A stretch of DNA of 64,000 nt from Pseudomonadales bacterium (GTDB taxonomy: Bacteria > Pseudomonadota > Gammaproteobacteria > Pseudomonadales > Azotimanducaceae). The stretch's first letter is position 1, and the number at the start of each line of letters is the position of its first letter. The notes beneath the pieces are model-generated. The model was not told the DNA's origin. It was given only the letters and a program-made list of their open reading frames with translations, and did not search any database. Shown in pieces: positions 1-8,701 of this stretch. Both the position numbers and the translations under genes were made by a program. The DNA is taken from positions 2,976,001 to 3,040,000 of the forward strand of contig WLWP01000001.1 in the NCBI GenBank assembly GCA_012103505.1. The letters are read 5' to 3'.

Positions 1-923
1 ATAAACCGACCGGCGACGGGAGCGATGAGATACCCAGCAAAAGTTGCCACTGCCCCGGCGATCAACAACAGGGATACCTGGCTCGGCGTCAATTTCCAGA
101 AGAACGTGTTGACGTACAAACCGAACGCGGATCCAATTCCCCCAGGAATACCCGCAGTGATGAACGCGAGCACGAGCCACCGAAAGGATCGATTCGAGAC
201 AGAATCCCAAATGTCGCGCACGATCTTGGCTACACCATTTCCGGTCGATGCCTGAGCATCGCTGGGTACAGGCAAGTAAGGCACCACAGACTGCGTACCT
301 AACGATGAAGCGAGAATCGATACCAGCACGCCCAGTGCGGCAAACGAAATGAAGATCGGATAATTCTCTGGATTCAATTGACCGTTTGGGAATGCGTCTG
401 TCGGCGCAAAGAAATTTGCAAACCCCACTGCAACCAAGAGTGACCCTGCGACTCCGAACACCATCCGGAATGATGCCAGCTGCGTACGTTCGTCAAAGTC
501 GCTCGACAGCTCTGCGCCCAGCGCGAGATGTGGAACGTGGTACAACGACTGTCCCACTCGAGTGAGCACGACAAAGACAGTCAACCAACCAAACAGCGCC
601 CCTTCTGTCAAAACTGGGGGATTGAAGAGTAAAAAAAGGAAGCCACTGGCTGGCAATACAGAGGCATACATGAACGGGTGCCGACGGCCCCATCGGGAAC
701 GCCAGTTATCGGATATCGTGCCCATCATCGGATCAGTGACGGCATCCACGATGGTCGCGATCAGCAGGGCAATGCCACAAAGAGAGGCAGATAACCCCAG
801 CACCTGGTTGAAGTAGAACAAAAGTAATATGCGGATAACACCGTCTATCAAACCCTCAGCCAACTGGCCAAACCCGAAGGCAAACTTCAAGGAGAAAGAT
901 AGGTTTAACTTCTCAGTTTTCAA
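1..923 (-). CDS. MFS sugar/cation symporter of the GPH (melibiose) type, 3' end cut by window
   Basis: Reading the minus strand from a TTG at 923 gives an open frame to the window edge of about 307 residues, so the C-terminus is missing. The product is strongly hydrophobic with repeated membrane helices. It contains the cytoplasmic-loop signature DAVTDPMMGTISD followed by SRWGRRHPF, which is typical of the glycoside-pentoside-hexuronide/Na+-melibiose symporter branch of the MFS. It should be an inner-membrane secondary transporter. The TTG lies three bases after the stop of the TauD-like gene and in the same frame, which suggests translational coupling; a start further downstream is possible. 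It is the last visible gene of an operon with an amidohydrolase and a dioxygenase, so it probably imports their substrate. The family is secure; the substrate is unknown. Confidence 0.85.
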   Translation of the reverse strand, partial: MKTEKLNLSFSLKFAFGFGQLAEGLIDGVIRILLLFYFNQVLGLSASLCGIALLIATIVDAVTDPMMGTISDNWRSRWGRRHPFMYASVLPASGFLFLLFNPPVLTEGALFGWLTVFVVLTRVGQSLYHVPHLALGAELSSDFDERTQLASFRMVFGVAGSLLVAVGFANFFAPTDAFPNGQLNPENYPIFISFAALGVLVSILASSLGTQSVVPYLPVPSDAQASTGNGVAKIVRDIWDSVSNRSFRWLVLAFITAGIPGGIGSAFGLYVNTFFWKLTPSQVSLLLIAGAVATFAGYLIAPVAGRF

Positions 924-926
924 GTG

Positions 927-1805
927 TCAGATGTCAAGACGACGCTTTAGTATCGGCGAATACCTACGGTCGGCGAATACAGAAGGTAAACCTCCAACAG
1001 AAATTCGATCGATCAGACGTAATGTAGCCAGATCTTTTGCTGCATCTATAGGCTCAGCTCGGTGCAGGGTCGCTGCACAATCCCAAATGAATAGATCATC
1101 CGCCCGGTGTTTGCGTTTAGTGATAAAGCAGGGTTGCAGCGCGTGCTCACACAAGCCTCGCAGCAGTTCAGCAGCTTCCTCCTGGGACATGCCTTCAATC
1201 CCGGAAGCCGTTCCAGCAATGGCGTACAGCGCTTTCTTCCCCGTCACCGGGTGCGGTCTTACCAAGGGATGTGATACGGGAGGATCGTCGTGCTCTATGC
1301 CTTTTGCCGGAGCGGGCGCGTGGTCCCCCCGCGGCGGCGCGATACCCGCCCCAAACTTGTGCAGCACGATCAGGTTTTCTAGTTCGCATTTAGTGCTTTC
1401 TGACAAAGCATCATACGCAGCCACCAGATCACAGATTTGCGTCTCACCACCTTCAGCAGGTACGTGCAGCGTATGCAACATTGTCATAGACGCTACGTTT
1501 GCGCGAAAGGACTGGTCGGTATGCCAGTGCGATGCATTGGTCACAGGTTTGTCTTCAACGCCATCTACGTTGCAAAGGACCAGTATCTCAGGGTAGTCCG
1601 GCACTACCTTGGGTAGTACAGGTTCGCCAAGCCGACGGGCAAAATCGACAAACTGTGACTTGGAGAGCCCGACTTCAGGTAACACTATGCAGCGGTGCTC
1701 GTAGAGCTTAAGCAAAACCGATCGAACGCCGTCGTCTGTCAAGTTTGCAACATCAACGTCTCTTATCTCGACGCCGCAACCTCCTGAGAGGGGTACGCTC
1801 AGCAC
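927..1805 (-). CDS. TauD/TfdA family 2-oxoglutarate/Fe(II) dioxygenase
   Basis: A 292-residue cytoplasmic protein with the TauD/TfdA fold. The iron triad is visible as HTD at residues 95-97 and a distal His at about 248 (in the stretch WDCAATLHR). An Arg near 263 would hold 2-oxoglutarate. Members hydroxylate a substrate such as taurine, 2,4-D or an alkyl sulfate while decarboxylating 2-oxoglutarate. The gene follows the amidohydrolase with only two bases between stop and start, and is followed at once by an MFS transporter, so all three are probably co-transcribed. The length fits the family. The true substrate cannot be assigned; sequence alone does not favour taurine. Confidence 0.9.
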   Translation of the reverse strand: MLSVPLSGGCGVEIRDVDVANLTDDGVRSVLLKLYEHRCIVLPEVGLSKSQFVDFARRLGEPVLPKVVPDYPEILVLCNVDGVEDKPVTNASHWHTDQSFRANVASMTMLHTLHVPAEGGETQICDLVAAYDALSESTKCELENLIVLHKFGAGIAPPRGDHAPAPAKGIEHDDPPVSHPLVRPHPVTGKKALYAIAGTASGIEGMSQEEAAELLRGLCEHALQPCFITKRKHRADDLFIWDCAATLHRAEPIDAAKDLATLRLIDRISVGGLPSVFADRRYSPILKRRLDI

Positions 1806-1807
1806 GT

Positions 1808-3574
1808 TTAGCCCCGGCCGTGGCGCAACAGTTTGCCCGGCGTCGCTCCCGTTGCTTGACCGGCTTCAAACGTGAGTACGCCGTTTACAAAAATGGCTTC
1901 GTACCCTTCTGCGCGCTGTACTCGGCGCCATTCGTCACCTGGAAAGTCGTGCACGACCTCGCCTATCAATTTTGGCAAGATATCCAATCGATCCAGGTCA
2001 TAAACGATAACGTCCGCAGGAGCACCTTCGGTCAATCGGCCGCGATCATGGAACCCTCCGGCTTGAGCTGGCAAACCACTGAGCCGGTAGTGTGCTTCCT
2101 CCAGACACATTTTCTTCTCATCCCGAACCAACCACATTAAAAAATCAGTGGTGTAGGAGCCGCCATTGAAGAACTTGGTGTGCGCACCCCCGTCAGACAC
2201 GCCGGGAATCGTATAGATCGAATCTGTCATCATCTCAGCGACAAAGTCTGGATCCAGATGATCCTGCAAATAAGGGAAGAGGAATTCGGTATCTATCCCG
2301 GCTGCAACCACCAGGTCGAGCATGGCATCGATCACATGCTTATCTTGGTCACCGCTCACCTCGATCAGCGTTTTACCCACTAAGTGTTCAAGGTTTTCTT
2401 TGCCGCAGACGTCATGCACGATGAGCCCTTCTATGGTCGCACTCATGCCCGCCTGTGCCTTGCGTGCCGTTTCCACAGCACCATCGGTTTCCTGCTTTAT
2501 GCGCTGGCGTATATCCGGATCGGCTAATTTCGCCAGTCGTTCCTCACCGGTCCCCATCAACGCCTCTTTCCACGCCGGACTTGAGTCCCAGAACGCCCAA
2601 TTATTCAGCGAAAAAGCCATCCCCATACGCAACGTAAAGCTCTGTCCGAAGATACGACGACCTGCTTCGTTGTTTTCCTTAAGCCAACGCATTTCCTTCT
2701 GGTGAAAGTCGGGGTTACCTTTTTGGGTACTCACGAAATTGAAAATGATCGGACGGCCAGACACTTCGGCAAGCTTTTCGATGAAGGCTTTGTCTTCTTT
2801 TGGATTGCCGGTGACCTGACTGATCTGGATGAAACCTTCGTCTCTTTCTTTAAGCACCCTCGCAAGATTGAATATATCTTCATCAACCATAATGTCGGTG
2901 ACCTGTGGCGTGCCGTCATAGTCACCCTGGGTGGAGTTGGGTCCGAGGCGTTGGATAGAAAAGCCGCATAGGCCCACATCCATGCCCTCGTGTAGGAGAC
3001 GCGCCATTTCCGCGCGTTCGTCTTCCGTGGCGGCGCGAGTTTTCGCAGCTTCGAGCCCCATCACGTAAATCATCAAGGGTCCGGTGGGCATGTAGTGCAG
3101 GCAGTTAACGCCTTTTGGTGTCTTCTGCAGAGATTCCAGATACTCAGGGATCGTTTCCCAATCAAACGGCATTCCCGCTTTCATCGTCTCAAACGGGATC
3201 GCTTCGTTGCGGGTCATGGTTAGTAGTGATCGATCCTTCATGTCCGGTTTCACCGGTGCAAATCCAAAACCGCAGTTACCCAACACTACCGACGTCACTC
3301 CGTGCCAACCTGATGTGGTACACCAGGGATCCCAATGGATCTGCGCATCGTAGTGGGTATGTAGGTCAACGAATCCCGGCGCCACGATCAAACCATCCGC
3401 ATCAATAACCTTCTTTGCGGTACCCCGGGGACGACCACCGATCTGCGCAATAATCCCGTCTTTGATCCAAAGGTCACCACGGTATCGAGGCGAACGTGCG
3501 CCATCAATGATGGTACCGCCCTTAATATGAACATCAAATTCTTGTGACTCTTCTTGTGACTGGGTGGCAGCCAT
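1808..3574 (-). CDS. N-acyl-D-amino-acid deacylase-like amidohydrolase
   Basis: A metal-dependent amidohydrolase of 588 residues from the ATG at 3574. The open frame extends upstream to 3778, but 3574 is chosen because AAGGAG lies at good spacing before it and the extra N-terminus overlaps the neighbouring gene and resembles no family. The first beta sandwich (IKGGTIIDG), the metal motif HTH at residues 72-74 (GFVDLHTHYDAQ) and a late SDGGAH motif match the D-aminoacylase/dihydroorotase-like family. Such enzymes remove the acyl group from N-acyl-D-amino acids or open cyclic amides in the cytoplasm. It is the longest gene of a four-gene operon with a VOC protein, a TauD-like dioxygenase and an MFS symporter. 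Its length is somewhat above the roughly 480-575 usual for D-aminoacylases. Confidence 0.85.
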   Translation of the reverse strand: MAATQSQEESQEFDVHIKGGTIIDGARSPRYRGDLWIKDGIIAQIGGRPRGTAKKVIDADGLIVAPGFVDLHTHYDAQIHWDPWCTTSGWHGVTSVVLGNCGFGFAPVKPDMKDRSLLTMTRNEAIPFETMKAGMPFDWETIPEYLESLQKTPKGVNCLHYMPTGPLMIYVMGLEAAKTRAATEDERAEMARLLHEGMDVGLCGFSIQRLGPNSTQGDYDGTPQVTDIMVDEDIFNLARVLKERDEGFIQISQVTGNPKEDKAFIEKLAEVSGRPIIFNFVSTQKGNPDFHQKEMRWLKENNEAGRRIFGQSFTLRMGMAFSLNNWAFWDSSPAWKEALMGTGEERLAKLADPDIRQRIKQETDGAVETARKAQAGMSATIEGLIVHDVCGKENLEHLVGKTLIEVSGDQDKHVIDAMLDLVVAAGIDTEFLFPYLQDHLDPDFVAEMMTDSIYTIPGVSDGGAHTKFFNGGSYTTDFLMWLVRDEKKMCLEEAHYRLSGLPAQAGGFHDRGRLTEGAPADVIVYDLDRLDILPKLIGEVVHDFPGDEWRRVQRAEGYEAIFVNGVLTFEAGQATGATPGKLLRHGRG

Positions 3575-3707
3575 ATCGATCTCCTTGCCTATAGATTTAT
3601 TCGAACAAGAAATCCAACTCGAATGAGCTCGATACTCATATCGGCTTTGCCGGTCGGCAAGGCCATCATCAGATCGATCACTGGTATGTCTTTGGGTCGA
3701 GCCATGT

Positions 3708-4637
3708 TTACGATGATCCTTGTAAGTTTGCGGATTCCATTTCCGGGCAATATGGAGGGGATGCATCGTAAACAACATTGCGGTCGTAAATTTCGATCAG
3801 CTCGTCACAGGGGCCGTAAACGTAGCCTGCGTTGTGAGCAATCGGGAAACACCATTGCCACTCACCGCTGGCCACCGTCGGTGGAACCAGTGGCACAACT
3901 GGATCCCCGACCTGCAAGGCAACATGATCCAGATCAATGTCGGTTAGCCGAAGGTAATTCGCGCCGGGATACCGCTTCCCTACCTGGGCCGTTGCGATGG
4001 GCGTCTCCGAACACACTTCGATCTCTACCCTCGCTGCCATATCGGCGAACACGAATCTTCGTGCCCCGGGAGACACCTCCGGCAATTCTTCTAGGTGGAC
4101 ACCAAGCTTGCTTTCGAAAGTTCTTTGTAACGATGCGAACGTATCCGGATGATAATGAAGGATCGCGTATGGCGTTGGCGAACTCGTTTCGTTTGTCAAT
4201 AAATAGCGCTGACTGTCGATCAGGGCCTCAATGCCATTTCGCGCATCAATCGGGCGCGGCTCCGAAAACGAAAGTTCGCGCGCCTGTGCACGCATCTGTT
4301 GATACGCCTCCATAGGGGAGTCGTTCACCGGCACCACAATCGTTAGATCACTCTGGAAAGGCACATCGCTCGCTCTTGCCTGGCGAAGATGAGCAGCCGT
4401 CTCTATGAGAAAGAGTTGCTGGTGCGTGGTCGGATTCTCCAAAACCAAGGAGCGAAAATCACCAAATGCAGGTTCCATTTGCGCATGCATCCAACGCGCG
4501 GATTCTGGCATATCCACCGACCATGCAAGCACCCCACCGACGCTCTGGTGTGTGAAACCAACAGCGTTAAACGCCCGCTGGACGGATTGCAGATCGGTGA
4601 CTGTTACCCCGTGATGGGCAGTGCGAAGCGTTGCCAT
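3708..4637 (-). CDS. VOC (glyoxalase/bleomycin-resistance) fold protein, two-domain
   Basis: A protein of 309 residues from the ATG at 4637 (another in-frame ATG is at 4646). It opens with LRTAHHGVTVTDL, a typical first strand of the vicinal oxygen chelate fold, with His as a likely metal ligand. A second module later contains DIDLDHVALQVGD, a second VOC start, and a late segment with an E in ELIEIYD that could complete a metal site. Such two-module proteins include extradiol dioxygenases, glyoxalase-like lyases and dehydrochlorinases. It is the first gene of the operon; the gap to the amidohydrolase start is 133 bases. I cannot assign a reaction. Confidence 0.7.
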   Translation of the reverse strand: MATLRTAHHGVTVTDLQSVQRAFNAVGFTHQSVGGVLAWSVDMPESARWMHAQMEPAFGDFRSLVLENPTTHQQLFLIETAAHLRQARASDVPFQSDLTIVVPVNDSPMEAYQQMRAQARELSFSEPRPIDARNGIEALIDSQRYLLTNETSSPTPYAILHYHPDTFASLQRTFESKLGVHLEELPEVSPGARRFVFADMAARVEIEVCSETPIATAQVGKRYPGANYLRLTDIDLDHVALQVGDPVVPLVPPTVASGEWQWCFPIAHNAGYVYGPCDELIEIYDRNVVYDASPPYCPEMESANLQGSS

Positions 4638-4860
4638 TGCAACCACTCACATGACGTATTAATTGAATGTAATGTATCTATTCATATTCATTGGTTCAAT
4701 ACTAACCTGATAGAATCGTAGTATTTATACTATTTTATTACGATTGCTGATTGCGCCAATCTGCTGCCGAGCCAACTTGATACGGTCTACACCTCTCGAA
4801 TGTACTTATCGGCAACCTGCTAGAATCGAACTTAACCTGAAATGATCCCGGGAGGATTCG

Positions 4861-5049
4861 ATGGCCCGCACCGAGCGCACGGTTTGTGATCCCAACCGCC
4901 ACGCCAATCCGCATTGTGGTCTCTCGGCGACGATCGAGGCTGGAAGAATCATCGGGGTGGACATTCTAAGGAAGTTCAAACCGAAGGAATTTCCACAAAT
5001 CCCCGCAAGGGGAAATTTGATATCAGCGAGTTTACCGCTAAGTCATTGA
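4861..5049 (+). pseudogene. Remnant of the N-terminus of a molybdopterin oxidoreductase
   Basis: A 62-codon frame preceded by a strong ribosome site (GGGAGG, seven bases before ATG). Its first 34 residues (TVCDPN..HANPHCGLSATIEAGRIIGVD) resemble the start of molybdopterin oxidoreductases, where cysteines of the N-terminal iron-sulfur motif precede a 'CGL.A.IEDGRI' strand. The expected second cysteine is Arg here, and similarity stops after residue 34, just before the att-like repeat at 5055. I read it as a truncated leftover. The AT-rich stretch 4638-4860 between it and the VOC gene probably holds promoters for both directions, but no clear boxes stand out. Confidence 0.4.
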
Positions 5050-5054
5050 AAGAG

Positions 5055-5102
5055 ATGGCTCCGCCTGCTGGGCTCGAACCAGCGACCCGCTGATTAACAG
5101 TC
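5055..5102. repeat. att-like direct repeat, left copy (partial tRNA-Asn)
   Basis: Forty-eight bases identical to 32078-32125, ending inside the anticodon arm of tRNA-Asn. The bases after it (GTGGTCG) differ from the tRNA, so it cannot encode a functional tRNA. It marks the distal end of the island. Confidence 0.9.
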
Positions 5103-5219
5103 GTGGTCGTAACTCATTGAATTTAATCAGGTTTCGGTGAAACTCAAGTAAACTCTACGATATAGGGAAGTTTGTGTTGAGGCAAGTTGAGAACAATTGA
5201 GTCTGCTTGAGGGTGTTGG

Positions 5220-5237
5220 GGTACCTGATTTAGTACC
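5220..5237. other. Paired GGTACC motifs (12-bp period), candidate recombinase arm site
   Basis: GGTACC at 5220 and AGTACC at 5232 are spaced 12 bp apart, 118 bp after the att-like repeat. The same pair with the same spacing occurs at 16965/16977 and 18318/18330. Short direct repeats of this kind lie between att cores and integrase genes in tRNA-targeting elements. The stretch 5103-5356 otherwise holds no gene; several TTGAG/CTCAA repeats precede the pair. Confidence 0.5.
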
Positions 5238-5356
5238 TCTTTTTCTAGCGTGCTAATAAACTCTTTCTGAGACCTACTTGGCTCCATACCTCGAATCGCG
5301 AAAACTCAATTTCGCTAGACCGACAACCAGGAAGTTTCTACCAATAAGCAACGATC

Positions 5357-6147
5357 ATGGACGATTCAGTTAAACAACCAGCGAGAAACGTAAACATCGC
5401 GTCTGGCGCTATTTTAATCTACGTTTTGGCTGGTGGTGATATCACAGGCTTTCAAGCAGGGTCTTTTACGATGCCAGTAGAACGAACTTGGGTTCTCTCC
5501 TGGGCTGCAGTGTTAGTCTGGGCTTGGATGTATTATCAGTACTTTCTGGCGACTTCTGATCCCTGGAAGACCGTCAAAGAGAAGTTACATAGCTACGATC
5601 GTACCCACTCGTTCCTGGTTTCGTTCTTTCCCAATCAACCCGTCACTGAAGAAGACCTGGATTCAGCCACTCAGCACATCCTGACCCAGATGAATAATAG
5701 CCAGTGGAGACCCGCTGGTTGGGATCGAAACCTTGAAAGAGAGATGCAGCGCGCGCCACCAGCTGCCAAGGAAGATGCAGTCGAGAGGCGCTTAGCATTG
5801 AGCAATTCACTTTTGAAACCAATGAGAGGGCATACAATTCTGGCCCACCACTCGAGATGAGAGGTTTGAGGTTCGGAATAAAGGCGAACTCATCACTAAC
5901 GATGGAGTGGAAGAATGGGTCACACACACTGAAGACCAACGGTCGAACCGGCTTTTTTCCGGTCCCGTTGTTTCAGTTCTGTAAGATAAAAGCAAGAAGC
6001 ATTGGGCTTTGCATTAGGAATGACCACGAAATTAGTCAGCTCTTTGTACCCAACGCTCTCGCCTTTCTCGCCTTGATTTGTGTGCTCTTCAGATTGTTGA
6101 CTCCGGATGTCAATCCTCCAGACTTTCCCTCTCTCGGTAGTGAGTAG
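5357..6147 (+). pseudogene. Membrane protein of unknown family, split by a frameshift near 5790
   Basis: The first frame (5357-5860) encodes about 145 sensible residues with two hydrophobic segments (ASGAILIYVLAGG and WVLSWAAVLVWAWMYYQYFL), then switches to an unconvincing tail. A second frame, open through about 5790-6147, continues with a plausible strand-rich domain (SIEQFTFETNER, then RGLRFGIKANSSLTMEWKNG) and a third hydrophobic segment near the C-terminus (FLALICVLFRLL). One indel around 5780-5800 would join them into a protein of about 263 residues. The C-terminal frame also has an ATG overlapping the first stop (ATGA at 5857), so a two-gene reading is possible. No family is recognised. 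It sits where an integrase would be expected beside the left att repeat. Confidence 0.55.
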
Positions 6148-6161
6148 AACTAGCCGTCAAG

Positions 6162-7157
6162 CTATGAGCAACGGCACAACAGGCACGTTAGTGTCCTTTC
6201 GGATGCGGGTATCTCGGAAAACTGACGTTGAAAGTTGCCTTCCCCCTTGTCTTCCTCGTCGCCAATCATGAGAGTGTAGCCTTTGCCCTTGATCTCAATC
6301 CCGAAGGGGTAAGCCGCACGAGGTTCGTAGACGGTGGCAAGTGCCTCGATGTTTTGGTCGCCGATCTTGAGGGGTTTTGGATTGGTCATTGCTAATGGTT
6401 GTGGGTCCTCAGTTTGGGACGTGACGTTTACGTTACCTTCTTCGATTGGAGTAGCGGCTACGCCGAATAGGTCAGACAATTCGCTAATCACGTGCAGGTG
6501 TTCGATGCACGCAATTCTGAACGCGCTAGAGCGGTCCCTGATTTCAGTCCCGACAATTTTCTCTGCTTTGGAAATGTGCTCTCTTAGGCTCTCTATATGA
6601 TTTCGTTCGGATAGCCACCAGAATCCGCGTTTCCCGGCCAGGACAGGGGTGGTTGGCAAAAATACTGCGTCGAGCGTGCCAGGGTCTCGCGGTCTATTCT
6701 GAGGAAGGTTTTCGACCCTGACTCCCTTAAGCGTTAATCCACCACCTTCATAGTCTTTATCCAGATGCGCAACAATGGAGTTGCGTAATTCCATCAGTGC
6801 CTCGTGCTCATGGCTGTTCACTACCGGATCGAGAAATGGGTACTTCCACGGACCATTAGTTTTCTTTTGGCTTTTGCTTAGTTGCCCCCACGACGTTCCG
6901 TCTTGGCCAGACCTGAGCGAGTTAATCTCGGGACTGTAATTGCCAGACCAGGGTTTCTGATAGTCGACAACGAGACTACGGGTGCACGCGATCTTCAGCT
7001 GATATGAAAGCTCGTCGTATTGGTCTGCAAATTCCTCTGCTACTAAACCAGCCGATCTGAACATGTGCCACATCTGTAGAAGACCGCGAAGTGGAGTGAC
7101 ATGCGGTTCGAGTTCACTCTTGGCCGCTTCCGCATCATCTGTGAGATCAACGGACAT
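6162..7157 (-). CDS. HEPN-like hypothetical protein
   Basis: A 331-residue protein from the ATG at 7157 (the frame extends to 7205). The N-terminal half is helical and contains LRNSIVAHLDKDY. This matches the RN-x(4)-H motif of HEPN domains, in which Arg and His form an RNase or nucleotide-binding site and a polar residue follows the Arg. A second part with beta-strand character follows a polar linker rich in Thr, Asn and Glu. HEPN proteins are common in toxin-antitoxin and phage-defence loci; no partner nucleotidyltransferase is next to it. It is convergent with the broken membrane gene at 5357-6147. The domain call rests on one motif, so family and function remain tentative. Confidence 0.5.
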   Translation of the reverse strand: MSVDLTDDAEAAKSELEPHVTPLRGLLQMWHMFRSAGLVAEEFADQYDELSYQLKIACTRSLVVDYQKPWSGNYSPEINSLRSGQDGTSWGQLSKSQKKTNGPWKYPFLDPVVNSHEHEALMELRNSIVAHLDKDYEGGGLTLKGVRVENLPQNRPRDPGTLDAVFLPTTPVLAGKRGFWWLSERNHIESLREHISKAEKIVGTEIRDRSSAFRIACIEHLHVISELSDLFGVAATPIEEGNVNVTSQTEDPQPLAMTNPKPLKIGDQNIEALATVYEPRAAYPFGIEIKGKGYTLMIGDEEDKGEGNFQRQFSEIPASERTLTCLLCRCS

Positions 7158-7318
7158 ACGAAGTACCGAGTTCCGGGATTGGTAGCGAACGCATAGTATC
7201 CTCAACCTTTTGACAAGAGCGAGCAGTCTATAGCCTGAATGATCGTTATTGCGTCCTAAGGCTCAGAGTAGGTTGATTTCTGGAGGTAGGCGCATGAGCT
7301 CGAGTGGTTGATCTGACG

Positions 7319-7377
7319 CTGATCCAAAATCAGTGAGACCTTCCCATTTCAAGCAGCCTTTAACCGTATTAGGTACC
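7319..7377. repeat. Junction-like element B: stem CTGAT-n5-ATCAG, then GGTACC 53 bp on
   Basis: A 5-bp inverted repeat with a 5-base loop (7319-7333) is followed by GGTACC at 7372, exactly 53 bp from the stem start, the same distance as at 16912/16965 and 18265/18318. The second GTACC copy is lost here (ATGACT at +12). The surrounding stretch 7206-7535 contains no gene that I can support. Confidence 0.5.
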
Positions 7378-7535
7378 TGATCCATGACTGTCATCACCTA
7401 TATGAGTCGCCAGTCAATTTCTTTAATTCACAACCCTTTTTGGTAATTAGCTTTGCGTTCGCTGTAGGTTAACCAGCGCAGTTTACGCCTGAATCGTAGA
7501 TCTGCAGGACGCAATGCCATTGGGCTCAATGGACC

Positions 7536-7816
7536 TTAAACCTTAGAAGTAGGCTGTGATTCCGAGATTCTCTTAAACATAGCCAACGCTTGGCTAACGA
7601 CCCCGGTCACGTCAAACATCTCACATCCATCTTCACCAAACTCAAACGAATGAAAAATCCCTCCCGGCACGAAGACAAACGAACCCGGCGTACATCTTTG
7701 CGTGTTTTCACCGCACGTAAAATTGCACTTCCCTTAAGTACAAAGAACGTCTTGTCCCAATCATGACGATGGAGTGGCGCACCTGCACCCGCCTTGCCAA
7801 ACTGTAGCGCGATCAA
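7536..7816 (-). pseudogene. Broken cupin-domain protein
   Basis: On the minus strand, one frame gives the first cupin motif (APLHRHDWDKTFFVLKG), and after about position 7690 a different frame gives the second one (PGSFVFVPGGIFHSFEF) with a natural end at 7536. Together these form a single small cupin interrupted by at least one frameshift. The expected N-terminal strand (EVHGQNIL) is in yet another frame upstream of 7816, so the gene has probably decayed. Small cupins of this type are metal-binding isomerases, dioxygenases or sensors. It lies downstream of the PhyH gene and may once have been the last gene of the catabolic operon. Confidence 0.6.
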
Positions 7817-7868
7817 AGATCAGCAAAATATTTTGGCCGTGCACCTCAAGCGCTCAAACGACACAGCA

Positions 7869-8687
7869 TCATTCCAACAGCGCCATTGAACTGCCTACGT
7901 TGACAACGCCTAGACCAAAGAGAGGCTTGTAGCCGAGGAGTTCCTGCACGCGAGTAGGCATCTCCCGCACCTTCTCTATCGGCACGGTGAGAAAAAGATT
8001 TTCGGCAGTGCGCATCCAACCGACAACGAAGCCGTAACCCAGACCGCGTCGAGACTGATTCTCGGTTGTATTCGCTCCTCCCCCGTGCAGTGTGCCGCCG
8101 AGCCAGAAGAGCGAGTCGCCAGCATCCATCTCAGCATAGGTGATCTCGCTCGGTTCCGGGATACGATCGCGATCCCAAACATGAGAGCCAAGAACTACCT
8201 GGGTTGCACCATTCTCCCTCGTGAACTCGGAGAGAGCGAGCATGACCATTACGCTGACGTGTGGGCTATCGCTGCGCAGCATCGGCCATGCGTTTTCATC
8301 GCGATGGAGGCGCTGTGCCGCCTCGCCCGGACCGATCTGGATCAGTTGGGAGGTGTTGAGCAAATAGTCCGGACAATTCGGTTTGAGAAAATAATCGCAA
8401 ACGTCGAGCGCCGGTGACTCACTTAGAAACTCGACAAAAGTCGGTGACTTGTATGGTATCCCGTCGAACCGAATCGTCCTGGAGCCGTAGAAGACCTCCA
8501 TTGTCGGGTGGTTCGGATTTCGCGACTCCGGAGAGTTGGAGGCGATCACAGGGTCGGGGTCTGCGTTGAGACCGCGCAATTGCTCGGGTGTGAGCGCACC
8601 TGCGACCACACACACCCCATCACGCGCAAGGGCCGCATTGAGCGGCACGACTCCCTCACTCGCTGCAATTCGCACGATCTCAGTCAT
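7869..8687 (-). CDS. Phytanoyl-CoA dioxygenase (PhyH) family protein
   Basis: A 272-residue Fe(II)/2-oxoglutarate oxygenase. The metal triad is H128-x-D130 (LHRDE) and H201 (LHGGGAN), with R213 positioned to bind 2-oxoglutarate; all are present, so it should be active. PhyH-family enzymes hydroxylate fatty acyl chains, terpenoids and other small molecules, and several act in secondary metabolism. It begins 14 bases after the TonB receptor stop and so belongs to the minus-strand catabolic operon with BVMO, two SDRs and an esterase. It may add a hydroxyl group early or late in that pathway. Family certain, substrate unknown. Confidence 0.85.
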   Translation of the reverse strand: MTEIVRIAASEGVVPLNAALARDGVCVVAGALTPEQLRGLNADPDPVIASNSPESRNPNHPTMEVFYGSRTIRFDGIPYKSPTFVEFLSESPALDVCDYFLKPNCPDYLLNTSQLIQIGPGEAAQRLHRDENAWPMLRSDSPHVSVMVMLALSEFTRENGATQVVLGSHVWDRDRIPEPSEITYAEMDAGDSLFWLGGTLHGGGANTTENQSRRGLGYGFVVGWMRTAENLFLTVPIEKVREMPTRVQELLGYKPLFGLGVVNVGSSMALLE

Positions 8688-8701
8688 GTTTTCCTCAATG
8701 C

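Noticed and set aside
829-1596. A 255-codon plus-strand frame
   Set aside because: It lies antiparallel over the TauD-like gene and reads as Ser/Arg/Pro-rich text without family features.
2322-2705. A 127-codon plus-strand frame
   Set aside because: Mirror of the amidohydrolase gene, which has full domain support on the other strand.
5090-5143. Same 53-bp geometry at the left att repeat
   Set aside because: GGTACC lies 130 bp from the anticodon stem there, so only the GGTACC pair is shared.
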